Below are positions 1-8,647 of a DNA stretch of 64,000 nt, one piece after another. The notes beneath the pieces are model-generated. The model ran no database searches. It was not told where the DNA came from and saw only the letters and a list, made by a program, of their open reading frames with translations. Every line of letters starts with the position of its first letter. Position 1 is the stretch's first letter. Source of the stretch: Chitinophagaceae bacterium (GTDB lineage Bacteria > Bacteroidota > Bacteroidia > Chitinophagales > Chitinophagaceae); NCBI GenBank assembly GCA_947446645.1, contig CANFHA010000018.1, positions 1-64,000 of the forward strand. The letters are read 5' to 3'. A program made the position numbers and the translations under genes.

Positions 1-1
1 A

Positions 2-835
2 ATATACTACAATCGAAAAAAAGACCAGTGTCGAACCCCAAAGGTAAATGAAGCATTCCGCTACATTGCAAGACTGGCAGGGTTTTCAGGGGAAAAAGAA
101 AAGAGGGAACTGCAATTTGAATTGCATGTTCCCTCTTTGGTAGCGAGAAACGTAATCGAACTGGCAAATACAGCAGCAGAATTGCAGCAGAATGGTATAA
201 CCGTACAGACAATAGCCAAAGACCTCTTTAAAGCAGAAAGCCCATTTGAATTATATGAAGAGGTAAAAGCGAAAGGCATCGCAATAGATGTGCTTGTGAA
301 TAATGCTGGTCAGGGGCAATATGGGGAAGTTGTAGAAACAGATGTGCGGAGATATCTCGGCATTATCCAACTCAATATATGCAGCCTGGTAGTGCTCACT
401 GATCTCTTCCTTAAAGATATGGTTGCGCGCGGAGAGGGAAGGATACTGAATCTGTCTTCTATTGCCAGCAAAAGCCCCGGACCATGGCAGGCAGTGTATC
501 ACGGCACAAAAGCATTTGTACAATCGTTTACCGAAGCAGTGCGCAGCGAAGTAAAAGATACAGGAGTAACTATCACTGCTCTGCTGCCGGGCGTCACCGA
601 TACCGACTTCTTTAATAAAGCCGGCATGAATGATTCAAAAGCCGTGCAGGATAAGGATAAGATGGCCGACCCTGCAGATGTCGCTAAAGATGGATTCGAT
701 GGCCTGATGCGCGGAGACGATATGATTGTATCCGGTATGAGCAATAAGGTACAGGTAGCCATGGGAGCCATAACACCGGACGAACGCCTTGCCGACATAA
801 CCAACAAAAAACAAGAACCAATCACCAAAAAATAA
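2..835 (+). CDS. SDR family NAD(P)-dependent oxidoreductase, N-terminus missing or damaged
   Basis: Classical short-chain dehydrogenase/reductase. The sequence shows VARN (end of the second beta strand), the VNNAGQGQYG motif, the LNLSSIASK serine, and the catalytic YHGTK Tyr-x-x-x-Lys. The substrate is not predictable. The dinucleotide-binding GxxxGxG that should lie about 20 residues before VARN is not readable. The frame is open to the left edge, and the first in-frame start is a TTG at 122. The upstream in-frame text is not SDR-like, whereas another frame with a few one-base corrections gives an ELAIEFACS-type helix, so indels near position 60-130 are suspected. It ends 7 bases before the next dehydrogenase, so the two probably form an operon. 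Confidence 0.8.
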   Translation: MYYNRKKDQCRTPKVNEAFRYIARLAGFSGEKEKRELQFELHVPSLVARNVIELANTAAELQQNGITVQTIAKDLFKAESPFELYEEVKAKGIAIDVLVNNAGQGQYGEVVETDVRRYLGIIQLNICSLVVLTDLFLKDMVARGEGRILNLSSIASKSPGPWQAVYHGTKAFVQSFTEAVRSEVKDTGVTITALLPGVTDTDFFNKAGMNDSKAVQDKDKMADPADVAKDGFDGLMRGDDMIVSGMSNKVQVAMGAITPDERLADITNKKQEPITKK

Positions 836-842
836 ACTGAAC

Positions 843-2009
843 ATGAAAGCAGCAGTTATTCATGGTCCTCATAATGTATCGTATGATACTGTTGATGACC
901 CAAAGATCAAAGAGAACAGGGATATCATTTTAAAAGTAACGGCAACGGCCATTTGTGGTTCTGACTTGCACATTTATAGTGGTGGGTTTCCCACCAGCCC
1001 TATGGTGCTCGGCCATGAGTTCATGGGAATTGTAGAAGAAGTAGGCTCCGAAGTAAAGAACCTGAAACGTGGCGACCGCGTAGTTGTCCCCTTCCCTATT
1101 GCCTGCGGCCACTGCTTTTTCTGTAATCATGATGTGCCGGGCAACTGTGAGAACAGCAACCCCGAACACTATGGCCGGGAGGGCGGCCTGCTCACTGAAA
1201 AAGGCGGCACATTATTTGGCTATACCGACCTGTATGGCGGCTACGATGGCGGCCAGGCTGAATATGTAAGAGTTCCCTACGCAGATTATGGCCCAAGAAA
1301 AGTACCGGACAACCTTTCTGATGAACAAGTACTTTTCCTAACCGACATCTTCCCTACCGGCTATACTGGTGTAGACTGGGGCGAAGTAAAGGGCGGCGAA
1401 ACAGTTGCAATATTCGGCTCAGGGCCGGTGGGTATCATGGCCGCTAAAAGCGCATGGCTGCGCGGCGCAGCAAGAGTAATAATAGTAGACCCGCTGCAGT
1501 ACCGGCTGGACAAAGCAAAAGCTACCGCAAACGTAGAAACAATATTGTGGGAAGACGGTGCAAAGGATGTAGTAGAGCAGATCCGCAGTATGTCTTTTGG
1601 CAGGGGGGCAGATGTGTGCATAGATGCTGTCGGCTTTGAGCCTGCAAGAAATGTGCTGGAAAAAGCAAAAGCGGTGGTCAACTTTGAAGTCGGCTCAGTA
1701 AAAGTACTGGAGGCCTGCTTGAGCGCGGTACGCCGCAGTGGCATCGTGTCTGTTCTGGGTGTGTATCCTACTACTTACGACAACTTCCCGGTAGGCCAGT
1801 TCTTCGACAAAGGAATAATACTGAAAGGTGGTCAGGCACCCGCCCACAAGCACATCGATAAGTTGCTGGGCTACGTAGCTGAAGGAAAAGTGAAACTCGA
1901 TGATATCATCACCCACAGGCTTCCGCTATCGCAGATAGCTCATGGCTACGAGATCTTTAAAAACAAAGAAGAAGACTGCGTGAAAGTGGTTTTAGATCCA
2001 TGGAAATAA
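843..2009 (+). CDS. Zinc-dependent alcohol dehydrogenase, formaldehyde-dehydrogenase-like
   Basis: Medium-chain dehydrogenase of 388 residues. Catalytic zinc ligands are visible as Cys38 (ICGSD) and His58-Glu59 (GHEFMG). The structural zinc loop has Cys88, Cys91, Cys94 and Cys102. The NAD-binding GSGPVG motif is at 192-197. The insert of about 30 residues after the structural loop and the C-terminal [14 protein letters not shown] ending match the glutathione-independent formaldehyde dehydrogenase/threonine dehydrogenase-like subfamily. Start ATG is 7 bases after the SDR stop. A strong terminator follows at 2051. Substrate within the family is uncertain. Confidence 0.9.
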   Translation: MKAAVIHGPHNVSYDTVDDPKIKENRDIILKVTATAICGSDLHIYSGGFPTSPMVLGHEFMGIVEEVGSEVKNLKRGDRVVVPFPIACGHCFFCNHDVPGNCENSNPEHYGREGGLLTEKGGTLFGYTDLYGGYDGGQAEYVRVPYADYGPRKVPDNLSDEQVLFLTDIFPTGYTGVDWGEVKGGETVAIFGSGPVGIMAAKSAWLRGAARVIIVDPLQYRLDKAKATANVETILWEDGAKDVVEQIRSMSFGRGADVCIDAVGFEPARNVLEKAKAVVNFEVGSVKVLEACLSAVRRSGIVSVLGVYPTTYDNFPVGQFFDKGIILKGGQAPAHKHIDKLLGYVAEGKVKLDDIITHRLPLSQIAHGYEIFKNKEEDCVKVVLDPWK

Positions 2010-2050
2010 AACAACCGTAAGCAACAACAGGAGTTACATCTAAGCAAGCG

Positions 2051-2082
2051 AAAAGCGGGGCAAACAATTGCCTCGCTTTTTG
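2051..2082 (+). terminator. Rho-independent terminator after the alcohol dehydrogenase
   Basis: AAAAGCGGGGCAA pairs with TTGCCTCGCTTTT around a 4-base loop with one G-T wobble, and the 3' arm itself supplies the T-run. Confidence 0.75.
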
Positions 2083-2167
2083 TGTCTGCAGGAATGACGT
2101 GGTAAGTGATCGCCGCCCATGGCGTAGTTACTATGGTACATGAATAGCGACAACAAACGCAACCACC

Positions 2168-2482
2168 GTGAACAACATAAATGAGAACAGGAACGACCTG
2201 CCAAAACCAATACCCACCGGCAACGACATATCAGAAGGCGATGCAAGAGATGAGCCACGCATGGATAAAGACGAAGATCTGAAAAAGGGCGACGACAACA
2301 ACTCGCCGCTAGCCAAGCCATTTAAAGAGCAGAAAAAAGGCATTACCCCGGATGGCCTCCGCACAGCCGGTAATGAACACAACCCGCACAATATGGCAGA
2401 GCACGAAGAGCTGGACCCAACTATGGAAGATTCCCCGGAATTAAAAGCTGACCGGCCAGATATGGAGGAATCTCGCCACTGA
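2168..2482 (+). CDS. Small acidic hydrophilic protein, predicted disordered
   Basis: A 104-residue protein with almost no hydrophobic stretch, rich in Asp, Glu, Asn, Lys and Pro. It has no signal peptide, cysteine or recognisable domain. It starts at an ATG after an A-rich leader and is followed by a long hairpin. Low-complexity hydrophilic proteins of this type are common next to stress genes in Bacteroidota, but nothing here fixes a function. Confidence 0.6.
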   Translation: MNNINENRNDLPKPIPTGNDISEGDARDEPRMDKDEDLKKGDDNNSPLAKPFKEQKKGITPDGLRTAGNEHNPHNMAEHEELDPTMEDSPELKADRPDMEESRH

Positions 2483-2496
2483 AAAATGAGAAAAAG

Positions 2497-2542
2497 AAAG
2501 GCGGAGAAACAAAAGCGCTTGCCGCTCTGCTTCTCCGCTTTT
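2497..2542 (+). terminator. Long hairpin, probable terminator
   Basis: A 12-bp stem (AAAGGCGGAGAA with TTCTCCGCTTTT, one wobble) around a 22-base loop lies 15 bases after the small-protein stop. The minus-strand tRNA-Arg converges on it from the right, so it may stop transcription from both sides. Confidence 0.55.
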
Positions 2543-2549
2543 CGTTTCG

Positions 2550-2621
2550 TGGTCTCGCCGGGAATCGAACCTGGATCTAAAGTTTAGGAAACTTCTATTC
2601 TATCCGTTGAACTACGAGACC
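2550..2621 (-). tRNA. tRNA-Arg (anticodon CCU)
   Basis: On the minus strand GGTCTCG pairs with CGAGACC as a 7-bp acceptor. The T-arm contains GGTTCGATTCC. The anticodon stem GAAGT/ACTTT encloses loop TTCCTAA, so the anticodon is CCU, reading AGG. The discriminator is A and the CCA end is not encoded. The total of 72 bases is slightly compact because the D-arm is short. Confidence 0.93.
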
Positions 2622-2720
2622 GTGCGGGTTAAAAAACCGCAATCGAGGCGCGAAGGTAATTATTCCATGTCAAAAAATCAGGAACTTTTCGCTTTTCACT
2701 CTCAACTTTCATATTAAATT

Positions 2721-3305
2721 TTATTTCCATCTAATTGTCCAGAACAAATGCTCTATATCCTGCTTCAGGAAGTCTGTGGCGGGCTTTAAGGAGTCTGCAT
2801 TTGGCGTTACGTCAAAGTAAAGAGCGCCTCGCAAAAAGTGTTTTACAGAATCAGTAAGGGTAAACTGGTATTTCGAAGCTACATTTCCGCCCACTACGTA
2901 CATTACCCCCGCTGCATAGGGCGTATGGATGTCATAGGGGACTATTCCATCCGTCACTTTATTATGCACAAATGACAGCCCAAACGACTCGTTCACCAGT
3001 GAATCGAACCGGTTATTGTCGTTTATTTCCTTGTAGGTCAGATTGATCACACCATTCAGGTCAGGAAATACAATATTTATCCAGTACCTGTTATCAAATT
3101 TCTCCCCTTTAAAGGCCGTATCCTTGGCAATAAAGGCATATGCCGGGTATTCAAACGTATAGGGGAAACCCGGCTCGTCAAAAACCTTGTATTGATGTGC
3201 CGCCGGCGTATCCAGCCTGAAATAACCCGCGGGCTTAGGCATAAACACTGCAGGCCTGCACGAAGCAATAATTACCAATAAAAGAATAGGTGCATATCTC
3301 CACAT
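2721..3305 (-). CDS. gldD: Gliding motility lipoprotein GldD
   Basis: A lipoprotein of about 194 residues. A hydrophobic signal ends in the lipobox LVIIASC, followed by the family pattern PKPAGYFRLDTPAAHQY and a FPYTFEYPAYA segment. GldD is a component of the Bacteroidota gliding/T9SS apparatus, which fits the T9SS cargo genes elsewhere in this window. The chosen start is the ATG at 3305 (MWRYAPILL), because the open frame upstream of it does not look like a signal peptide. It stands alone here, with no other gld gene adjacent. Confidence 0.88.
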   Translation of the reverse strand: MWRYAPILLLVIIASCRPAVFMPKPAGYFRLDTPAAHQYKVFDEPGFPYTFEYPAYAFIAKDTAFKGEKFDNRYWINIVFPDLNGVINLTYKEINDNNRFDSLVNESFGLSFVHNKVTDGIVPYDIHTPYAAGVMYVVGGNVASKYQFTLTDSVKHFLRGALYFDVTPNADSLKPATDFLKQDIEHLFWTIRWK

Positions 3306-3558
3306 CCGGGCAAAGATAATGGTTTGTTGAGTAGTTGAAACTCGAATCCTGGCTAAAGCCCCGATCATTTGCATTAAATATAAATACACATTTTAAATCA
3401 AAGCATTTCATGCACTTTGCGACCCTTACAAACACAATGAGTGAAGCAGCGCCTTTGCGAGACATCTTTCACGGAAACCATTTATCTCGCTCACCCGCTG
3501 CTCAACAAATCAACCAAATTAACCTAATTTCGCAGCCTGATAAAAAACAGATATTCCT

Positions 3559-3879
3559 ATGGCAGACCAACCAATTCCCGAGCAGCAACAACAGCTGAAT
3601 ATTGAGCTTTCTGAAGAAATGGCAGACGGGGCGTACGCAAACCTGGCGATCATTACTCACTCTTTCGCAGAGTTCGTTATAGACTATGTAAATGTGATGC
3701 CTAACGTACCAAAGGCAAAGGTAAAATCACGTATCGTAATGACCCCTCCGCACGCCAAAAGGCTGATGAAGGCACTTATTGATAACGTAAAACGTTTCGA
3801 AGCGCAGTATGGCCCTATAAAGGATCAGGAGACAACAGCAATGCCATTCAATTTTGGCGCACCAACAGCCCAGGCATAA
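3559..3879 (+). CDS. DUF3467 domain-containing protein
   Basis: A 106-residue cytoplasmic protein. Its core, from about residue 14 to 85, has the DUF3467 features: YANLAIITHSFAEFVIDY, then SRIVMTPPHAKRLMKAL, then ending in an EAQYGPI motif. The molecular role is unknown. The start ATG is preceded by TAATTTCG about 30 bases upstream, close to the Bacteroidota -7 consensus. It stands as a single gene before guaA. Confidence 0.85.
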   Translation: MADQPIPEQQQQLNIELSEEMADGAYANLAIITHSFAEFVIDYVNVMPNVPKAKVKSRIVMTPPHAKRLMKALIDNVKRFEAQYGPIKDQETTAMPFNFGAPTAQA

Positions 3880-3973
3880 AAAGCCGCTCCTGCTGTGAAA
3901 AGATCTACTCTTATTATGGCGGGTGGTTAACATTATTTAATACTATCTCAGTTCCCAGCGAGCTGAGAAAAAA

Positions 3974-3996
3974 GACCCTTTAGGGGTTTGGGGTTT
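3974..3996 (+). repeat. Leader element CCCTTTAGGGGTTTGGGG (copy 1)
   Basis: This G-rich element with a CCCTTTAGGG palindrome abuts the guaA start codon. A 22-base exact match lies in the same orientation in the leader of the Fe-S carrier gene (38921-38945, minus strand). Both copies precede a start codon. Confidence 0.7.
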
Positions 3997-5532
3997 ATGA
4001 GAAACAAAATACTGATCCTCGATTTCGGATCGCAATTTACACAGTTGATAGCCCGCCGGGTGCGCGAGCTCAATGTGTACTGCGAGATACAGCCATGCAC
4101 CAAAGCCATTCAGTGGGATGGTGTACAGGGTGTTATCCTTTCGGGTAGCCCCTTTTCTGTCAATGATCCCAGCGCTCCGTCTGTAGATATTGCTGCTATT
4201 GCAGGCCAAAAGCCTGTTCTGGCAATCTGCTATGGCGCACAGCTGCTGGCTAAGACATCGGGCGGCGAGGTCGGTAGTTCCACACATCGCGAGTATGGCC
4301 GTGCACACCTGCAGGATATGGCGCACGACCCCTTATTCGCCACTATTCCCCAGGGCTCCCAGGTATGGATGAGCCATGCAGATACCGTTAAGCGCCTGCC
4401 CGATGGTTTTCATCTCCTCGCCCGTACAGATAGCATTCCGGTTGCTGCATTTAAAGTAAATGACTCCTATGCCACAAATCCTGTTTACGCCATCCAGTTT
4501 CACCCGGAGGTTACGCACAGCGTAGATGGCACTCAGCTCCTTAAAAATTTCGTAGTCGACATTTGTAAGACGCCGCAAGACTGGATGCCTGAAGCAATAA
4601 TACAAGACGCAATTGACACTATAAAAAGCACTGTTGGCGAGGGCAAGGTTGTTATGGCGCTTAGCGGCGGCGTAGACTCTACGGTAGCTGCTACACTTAT
4701 TAACAGGGCTGTCGGCGATAAGCTGCACTGCATATTTGTAGATAATGGACTGCTGCGCAAAGGCGAGTACGAGCAGGTGCTTGAAGGTTACAAACACCTT
4801 GGTCTCAACACTACGGGTATCGATGCCCGCCAGCGGTTTTATACAGAGCTCCACGGTGTTTCAGACCCCGAAACAAAACGTAAAATTATAGGCAGGCTGT
4901 TCATTGAAATATTTGATGAAGAAGCAAAAAAAATGACCGGTGTCAGATACCTGGGGCAGGGCACCATTTATCCCGATGTGATCGAATCCATGTCGGTGCA
5001 TGGTCCGTCTGCCACTATCAAGTCGCATCACAATGTGGGCGGGCTGCCTGCAAAAATGAACCTCACACTTGTTGAGCCGCTTCGCTCCATGTTCAAGGAT
5101 GAAGTACGCAAGATAGGCCGCGCACTGGGCATTGATGATATCTTTATCGGTCGTCATCCGTTCCCGGGCCCGGGTCTCGGTATCCGCATACTAGGTGCCG
5201 TGTCAGAAGAAAAAGTAAAAATGCTGCAGGAAGCAGATGCTATCTACATTCAGCACCTGCGTGATAGCGGTATGTACAAAGAGGTTTGGCAGGCCGGTGC
5301 CATATTGCTCCCCGTGCAGAGTGTAGGCGTTATGGGCGATGAGCGCACCTATGAATATACCTGTGCCCTGCGCGCTGTAACTTCCGTAGATGGTATGACG
5401 GCCGACTGGGCGCACCTGCCTTATGAATTACTGGGCAGAATATCAAACGATATTATCAACCGGGTACGGGGCATTAATCGCGTGGTCTATGATATTAGCT
5501 CCAAGCCACCTGCCACTATTGAATGGGAATAG
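3997..5532 (+). CDS. guaA: GMP synthase (glutamine-hydrolysing)
   Basis: Converts XMP, glutamine and ATP to GMP, the last step of guanine nucleotide synthesis. The N-terminal class I amidotransferase domain has the nucleophile in LAICYGAQ (Cys78) and the FHPEVTHS His-Glu. The ATP-pyrophosphatase domain carries the P-loop SGGVDST near residue 220. The C-terminal dimerisation domain ends with the family signature KPPATIEWE. It has 511 residues from the ATG at 3997. A TTG nine bases earlier is open but lies inside the G-rich leader repeat. A binding-protein gene follows after 6 bases. Confidence 0.97.
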   Translation: MRNKILILDFGSQFTQLIARRVRELNVYCEIQPCTKAIQWDGVQGVILSGSPFSVNDPSAPSVDIAAIAGQKPVLAICYGAQLLAKTSGGEVGSSTHREYGRAHLQDMAHDPLFATIPQGSQVWMSHADTVKRLPDGFHLLARTDSIPVAAFKVNDSYATNPVYAIQFHPEVTHSVDGTQLLKNFVVDICKTPQDWMPEAIIQDAIDTIKSTVGEGKVVMALSGGVDSTVAATLINRAVGDKLHCIFVDNGLLRKGEYEQVLEGYKHLGLNTTGIDARQRFYTELHGVSDPETKRKIIGRLFIEIFDEEAKKMTGVRYLGQGTIYPDVIESMSVHGPSATIKSHHNVGGLPAKMNLTLVEPLRSMFKDEVRKIGRALGIDDIFIGRHPFPGPGLGIRILGAVSEEKVKMLQEADAIYIQHLRDSGMYKEVWQAGAILLPVQSVGVMGDERTYEYTCALRAVTSVDGMTADWAHLPYELLGRISNDIINRVRGINRVVYDISSKPPATIEWE

Positions 5533-5538
5533 GCCTGT

Positions 5539-6717
5539 ATGAAACGGATACTACAAAAGCTAACAGTAGCGCTCTTTGTACTAACTGCGCACCTGCCTGT
5601 GTACAAGGCTGGCGGACAGGTCTTTAAAAAAAGGGCTAAAGAACGCTACCGTGTAGATGTGCTGGTGCCGCTTTACCTGGATGAGCTGGTTAAAGGTTTG
5701 TCGGCTACATATAAAGACAAAATACCCGAAAAGGCACAGTACGGTGTCGGCTTCTATGCCGGTGTTACGTTAGCCGCGGACAGCTTAAAGCACAGCGGCT
5801 TCAATGTGGACATTTACGTGCATGATATTGCATCTGCAAAGGAAACAACCGGCAAGCTTATTTCTCACGGCTTGGATTCATCTGATCTTATTATTGGCGC
5901 GGTCGATGCGCACGATGTAGAGGTGGTTTCCGGCTTGGCCAGCAGAAAAAACATCAACTTTATTTCCACGGCATCGGCTTCCGTAGGTGCAGATTACAAC
6001 AATCCGTACCTCACATTTCTGCAGCCATCTGTTAAAGCCTACTGCGACCTTATTGTTGATGATGTATTAGCCCGGTTTCCAAAGGAAAACATCACGCTGC
6101 TGTACCGCACTAAAGACGCAAGAGATGCCGCAGCCTATGACTATATAAGCGATGGTCTTGCGCATAAAGCACATGTGCAGTACATGGCAGGCAATACCCC
6201 GCCCCGCAAGGGCAACTTTAGCCTGTTCATTGATCCCGCTAAAACCAACGTCTTTATCATACCCGTTCAGGATATAGCTCTTGCAGACACCATCCTGCAC
6301 AGATTAGCCCACGATTTTCCGGGCGTTAATTTGCAGGTATATGGTATGCCCGGCTGGAGCACAATAGGCGAGCTGCGCAAAGAAAGTGCATTCCCTACCC
6401 TTTCCGTGAACATCCCTGCCCCTCATACCCTGGACCCACTGTCTCCATTGGGCCAATACGTGAAGCACATATACAAAGAAGTATACGCCGGCAAAATGCC
6501 GGAATCAGCTTATTACGGATTTGAGATCATGTTCTGGTATGCGAATATGCTTCGCAAATATGGGGTTGGCTTCAACGATAAGTATACCGATAACACGAAA
6601 GCGAACCTGGCACATTTCGATATACAGCCGCAAACCGACAAAAAGGGAAATACCCTCTATTACGAGAACAGGAATATTTACTTCACCAGGTACGGCGGAC
6701 ACCCTCACAAAAAATAA
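5539..6717 (+). CDS. Periplasmic binding-protein-like secreted protein (type I fold)
   Basis: A 392-residue protein with a signal peptide (residues 1-27). The body follows the type I periplasmic binding protein plan (leucine/amide family): RVDVLVPLYLD at the first strand, a GVGFYAGVTLAADSL helix, DLIIGAVDAHDV, FISTASASV, and a C-terminal YYGFEIMFWYANML. Bacteroidota carry such proteins, sometimes fused to LysM, without a dedicated ABC transporter, so a sensory or scaffold role is possible. The 6-base gap to guaA suggests co-transcription. Confidence 0.75.
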   Translation: MKRILQKLTVALFVLTAHLPVYKAGGQVFKKRAKERYRVDVLVPLYLDELVKGLSATYKDKIPEKAQYGVGFYAGVTLAADSLKHSGFNVDIYVHDIASAKETTGKLISHGLDSSDLIIGAVDAHDVEVVSGLASRKNINFISTASASVGADYNNPYLTFLQPSVKAYCDLIVDDVLARFPKENITLLYRTKDARDAAAYDYISDGLAHKAHVQYMAGNTPPRKGNFSLFIDPAKTNVFIIPVQDIALADTILHRLAHDFPGVNLQVYGMPGWSTIGELRKESAFPTLSVNIPAPHTLDPLSPLGQYVKHIYKEVYAGKMPESAYYGFEIMFWYANMLRKYGVGFNDKYTDNTKANLAHFDIQPQTDKKGNTLYYENRNIYFTRYGGHPHKK

Positions 6718-6719
6718 GA

Positions 6720-6746
6720 GGAGCCACATAAGTTGTAGCTCCTATA
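6720..6746. terminator. Hairpin between convergent genes
   Basis: GGAGC and GCTCC with inner ACA/TGT pairs form an imperfect stem between the stop codons of two convergent genes. The T-run is weak, so this is only a possible bidirectional terminator. Confidence 0.4.
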
Positions 6747-6767
6747 TATTGGTAATTTTATTTCACT

Positions 6768-7844
6768 TTATTGTTTTATCAGTCGGCCGGTGTATAGCAC
6801 ACTGCCATCCTCTGCCACCACTTTTACCAATAGCAGCCCGCAACCCAGCTCTTCTATAGACGCACCTACCTCGTTACTTCCTGTTTTCAATTGCATTTGT
6901 TGTTGTTTCACACGGCGTCCTTGCGCATCATAAAACTCCAGGGTAGCAACAGTTGCCTTTTCACAATTTGCGTTTATAGTCACTTCCGTTTCTGCCGGGT
7001 TAGGATAAAGCACAAATGTGTTGTTTTTCACTGCGCTGTTTAAGCCCGTAGTGCTGCCGAGCAGGTAGGTTATTCCCTTTTCCATGAAGTTGACACGGTT
7101 GCCAAAAGAATCGATCAATGCAGGATCAAAAAATGTGCTCATCACATTATGTCCACCGGCATGACTGTGAAACATGCACTTACGGCCGTTAAAGGTATAG
7201 GAGGAAGGTCCCATTTGGTAAAGATCCAGCGTACCTGTGCCTGCAGTACAGCCGTCTACATACCAAAGGGTAGAAAACTGCCACTTCAGCGTAGCCGGAA
7301 ACAATGCTGACGCTGTCGCAGTCCGGTCTGCCTCAGGCGTGCCCACACCGGCATCATCCACATAAGATTGTACATCGTAAGAGGTAAGCCCCATATAGTC
7401 CTTTGCAAATTCACCGGTAGCAAATGTTGCCGGTGTTGTCGGGTACTCCTGGTATAGTACATCTGTGCCTATTACCCACAGTGGCTTGCCCGCAGTTACA
7501 TAAGACACTAATTCTGTATTACCGGCCGTAGTTCCACCCCAGAATTTCAGGCCCACCCCATCTCCTGAGCAGTACCATACTACCACATCATAATTCGACA
7601 TGTAGGCCGCGGTGGGTGCTACACCTGCAGAGTCAGGAATGCTCCAGTAGCTGTAGCTGCTGTATAGAGTATGGTTAAGGCAACTTCTCAGTGTGTCTGA
7701 GTTATAAGTAATGTTGTCATTGTCATTTACCACAAGCACATTTTGCGCCTGCATCGTGTTACTAAATCCTAAAACACATAAAGCAATTGCTGCTTTTTTG
7801 AATACCGAAAAATGCTTTGAGATAATTGTAGACGTCTGGTGCAT
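6768..7844 (-). CDS. T9SS type A sorting domain-containing secreted protein
   Basis: A 358-residue exported protein. An N-terminal signal ends near QAQ. The body contains NVLVVNDND and YDVVVWYCSGDG, reminiscent of ThuA/class I amidotransferase-like folds found in secreted Bacteroidota proteins, but with no clear catalytic nucleophile. The C-terminal 75 residues form a T9SS type A sorting domain: LYPNPAETEVTI, then LEFYDAQGRRV, then a final LLVKVVAEDGSVLYTGRLIK strand pair. It is expected to be exported by T9SS, fitting GldD nearby. Its function is unknown. Confidence 0.85.
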   Translation of the reverse strand: MHQTSTIISKHFSVFKKAAIALCVLGFSNTMQAQNVLVVNDNDNITYNSDTLRSCLNHTLYSSYSYWSIPDSAGVAPTAAYMSNYDVVVWYCSGDGVGLKFWGGTTAGNTELVSYVTAGKPLWVIGTDVLYQEYPTTPATFATGEFAKDYMGLTSYDVQSYVDDAGVGTPEADRTATASALFPATLKWQFSTLWYVDGCTAGTGTLDLYQMGPSSYTFNGRKCMFHSHAGGHNVMSTFFDPALIDSFGNRVNFMEKGITYLLGSTTGLNSAVKNNTFVLYPNPAETEVTINANCEKATVATLEFYDAQGRRVKQQQMQLKTGSNEVGASIEELGCGLLLVKVVAEDGSVLYTGRLIKQ

Positions 7845-7990
7845 ATGATTTTAGATTTTAAAACAAAATAATAAATAGTTCCTGTAAATAATAATATTTG
7901 CCGCACGCTACTTATCTAGGAGGTAACTTTATTATCTTATTTATTAGTTTCTGCTATCTTTATTTTTCACAAAACTATCATCTCCAATCT

Positions 7991-8575
7991 ATGGCAACAG
8001 CTAAGAAAAAAGCAACCGTAAAAGCAGACAAAAAAGTGGTAGCGGCTAAAAAAACTGCTTTAAAGAAAACCGCACCAGCAAAAAAAGCCGCACCGGCGAA
8101 AGCCCCTGCCCAAATCGCGCCGGAGGTAAGAACTCCGTTACCTACTACAGTAAATGCCTATTTATCATTCAATGGCAATTGTGAAGAAGCGTTTAATTTT
8201 TACAGGTCAGTATTTGGTGGCAAATTTGTAAACTTTACCCGCTTTAAAGATGCGCCGCCAATGGGCGATAAGCCGCTATCTGCAGAACAGGGCAATAAGA
8301 TAATGCACGTATCGCTGCCTATAAGCAAAGAAACAATACTGATGGCCAGTGACACCACAGGTGCCATGGGGCCCGATGTGATTGCAGGCACCAATTTCTG
8401 TATGTCTATAAGCGTGGGCACCAAAAAAAATGCAGACAAGCTTTTCAACGGTCTGTCAGCCGGCGGTAAGGTTACTATGCCAATGCACAAAACATTCTGG
8501 GGTGCCTACTTCGGTATGTTCACCGACAAATTCGGCATCCCATGGATGATCAATTTCGACGAGCCTAAGAAATAA
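7991..8575 (+). CDS. VOC family protein with Lys/Ala-rich H1-like N-terminal tail
   Basis: A 194-residue protein. Residues 1-50 are a Lys/Ala/Pro tail (repeated AKK, APAKKAAP) like bacterial histone-H1 tails. Residues 55-194 form a PhnB-type vicinal oxygen chelate domain: AYLSFNGNCEEAFNFY, then VFGGKF, then HKTFWGAYFGMFTDKFGIPW. The domain is often annotated as 3-demethylubiquinone methyltransferase-like, but its activity is generally unknown. ATG 7991 is chosen because the open frame upstream is AT-rich leader. The tail suggests nucleic-acid or polyanion binding, which is inference. Confidence 0.85.
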   Translation: MATAKKKATVKADKKVVAAKKTALKKTAPAKKAAPAKAPAQIAPEVRTPLPTTVNAYLSFNGNCEEAFNFYRSVFGGKFVNFTRFKDAPPMGDKPLSAEQGNKIMHVSLPISKETILMASDTTGAMGPDVIAGTNFCMSISVGTKKNADKLFNGLSAGGKVTMPMHKTFWGAYFGMFTDKFGIPWMINFDEPKK

Positions 8576-8598
8576 AATGAGTCTCTTTTCAAGTAGCA

Positions 8599-8630
8599 TA
8601 AAAGCCCTTTTCGGGGCTTTTGTTTTTTTA
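8599..8630. terminator. Terminator between convergent genes
   Basis: AAAAGCCC-TTTTC-GGGGCTTTT followed by TGTTTTTTT. It is strong for the plus-strand VOC gene and may also act on the minus-strand membrane gene. Confidence 0.8.
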
Positions 8631-8647
8631 AGCAATTTCGTTTCGTT

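Noticed and set aside
61-844. Minus-strand frames opposite the SDR gene
   Set aside because: Shadows of the coding frame; no start or composition supporting them.
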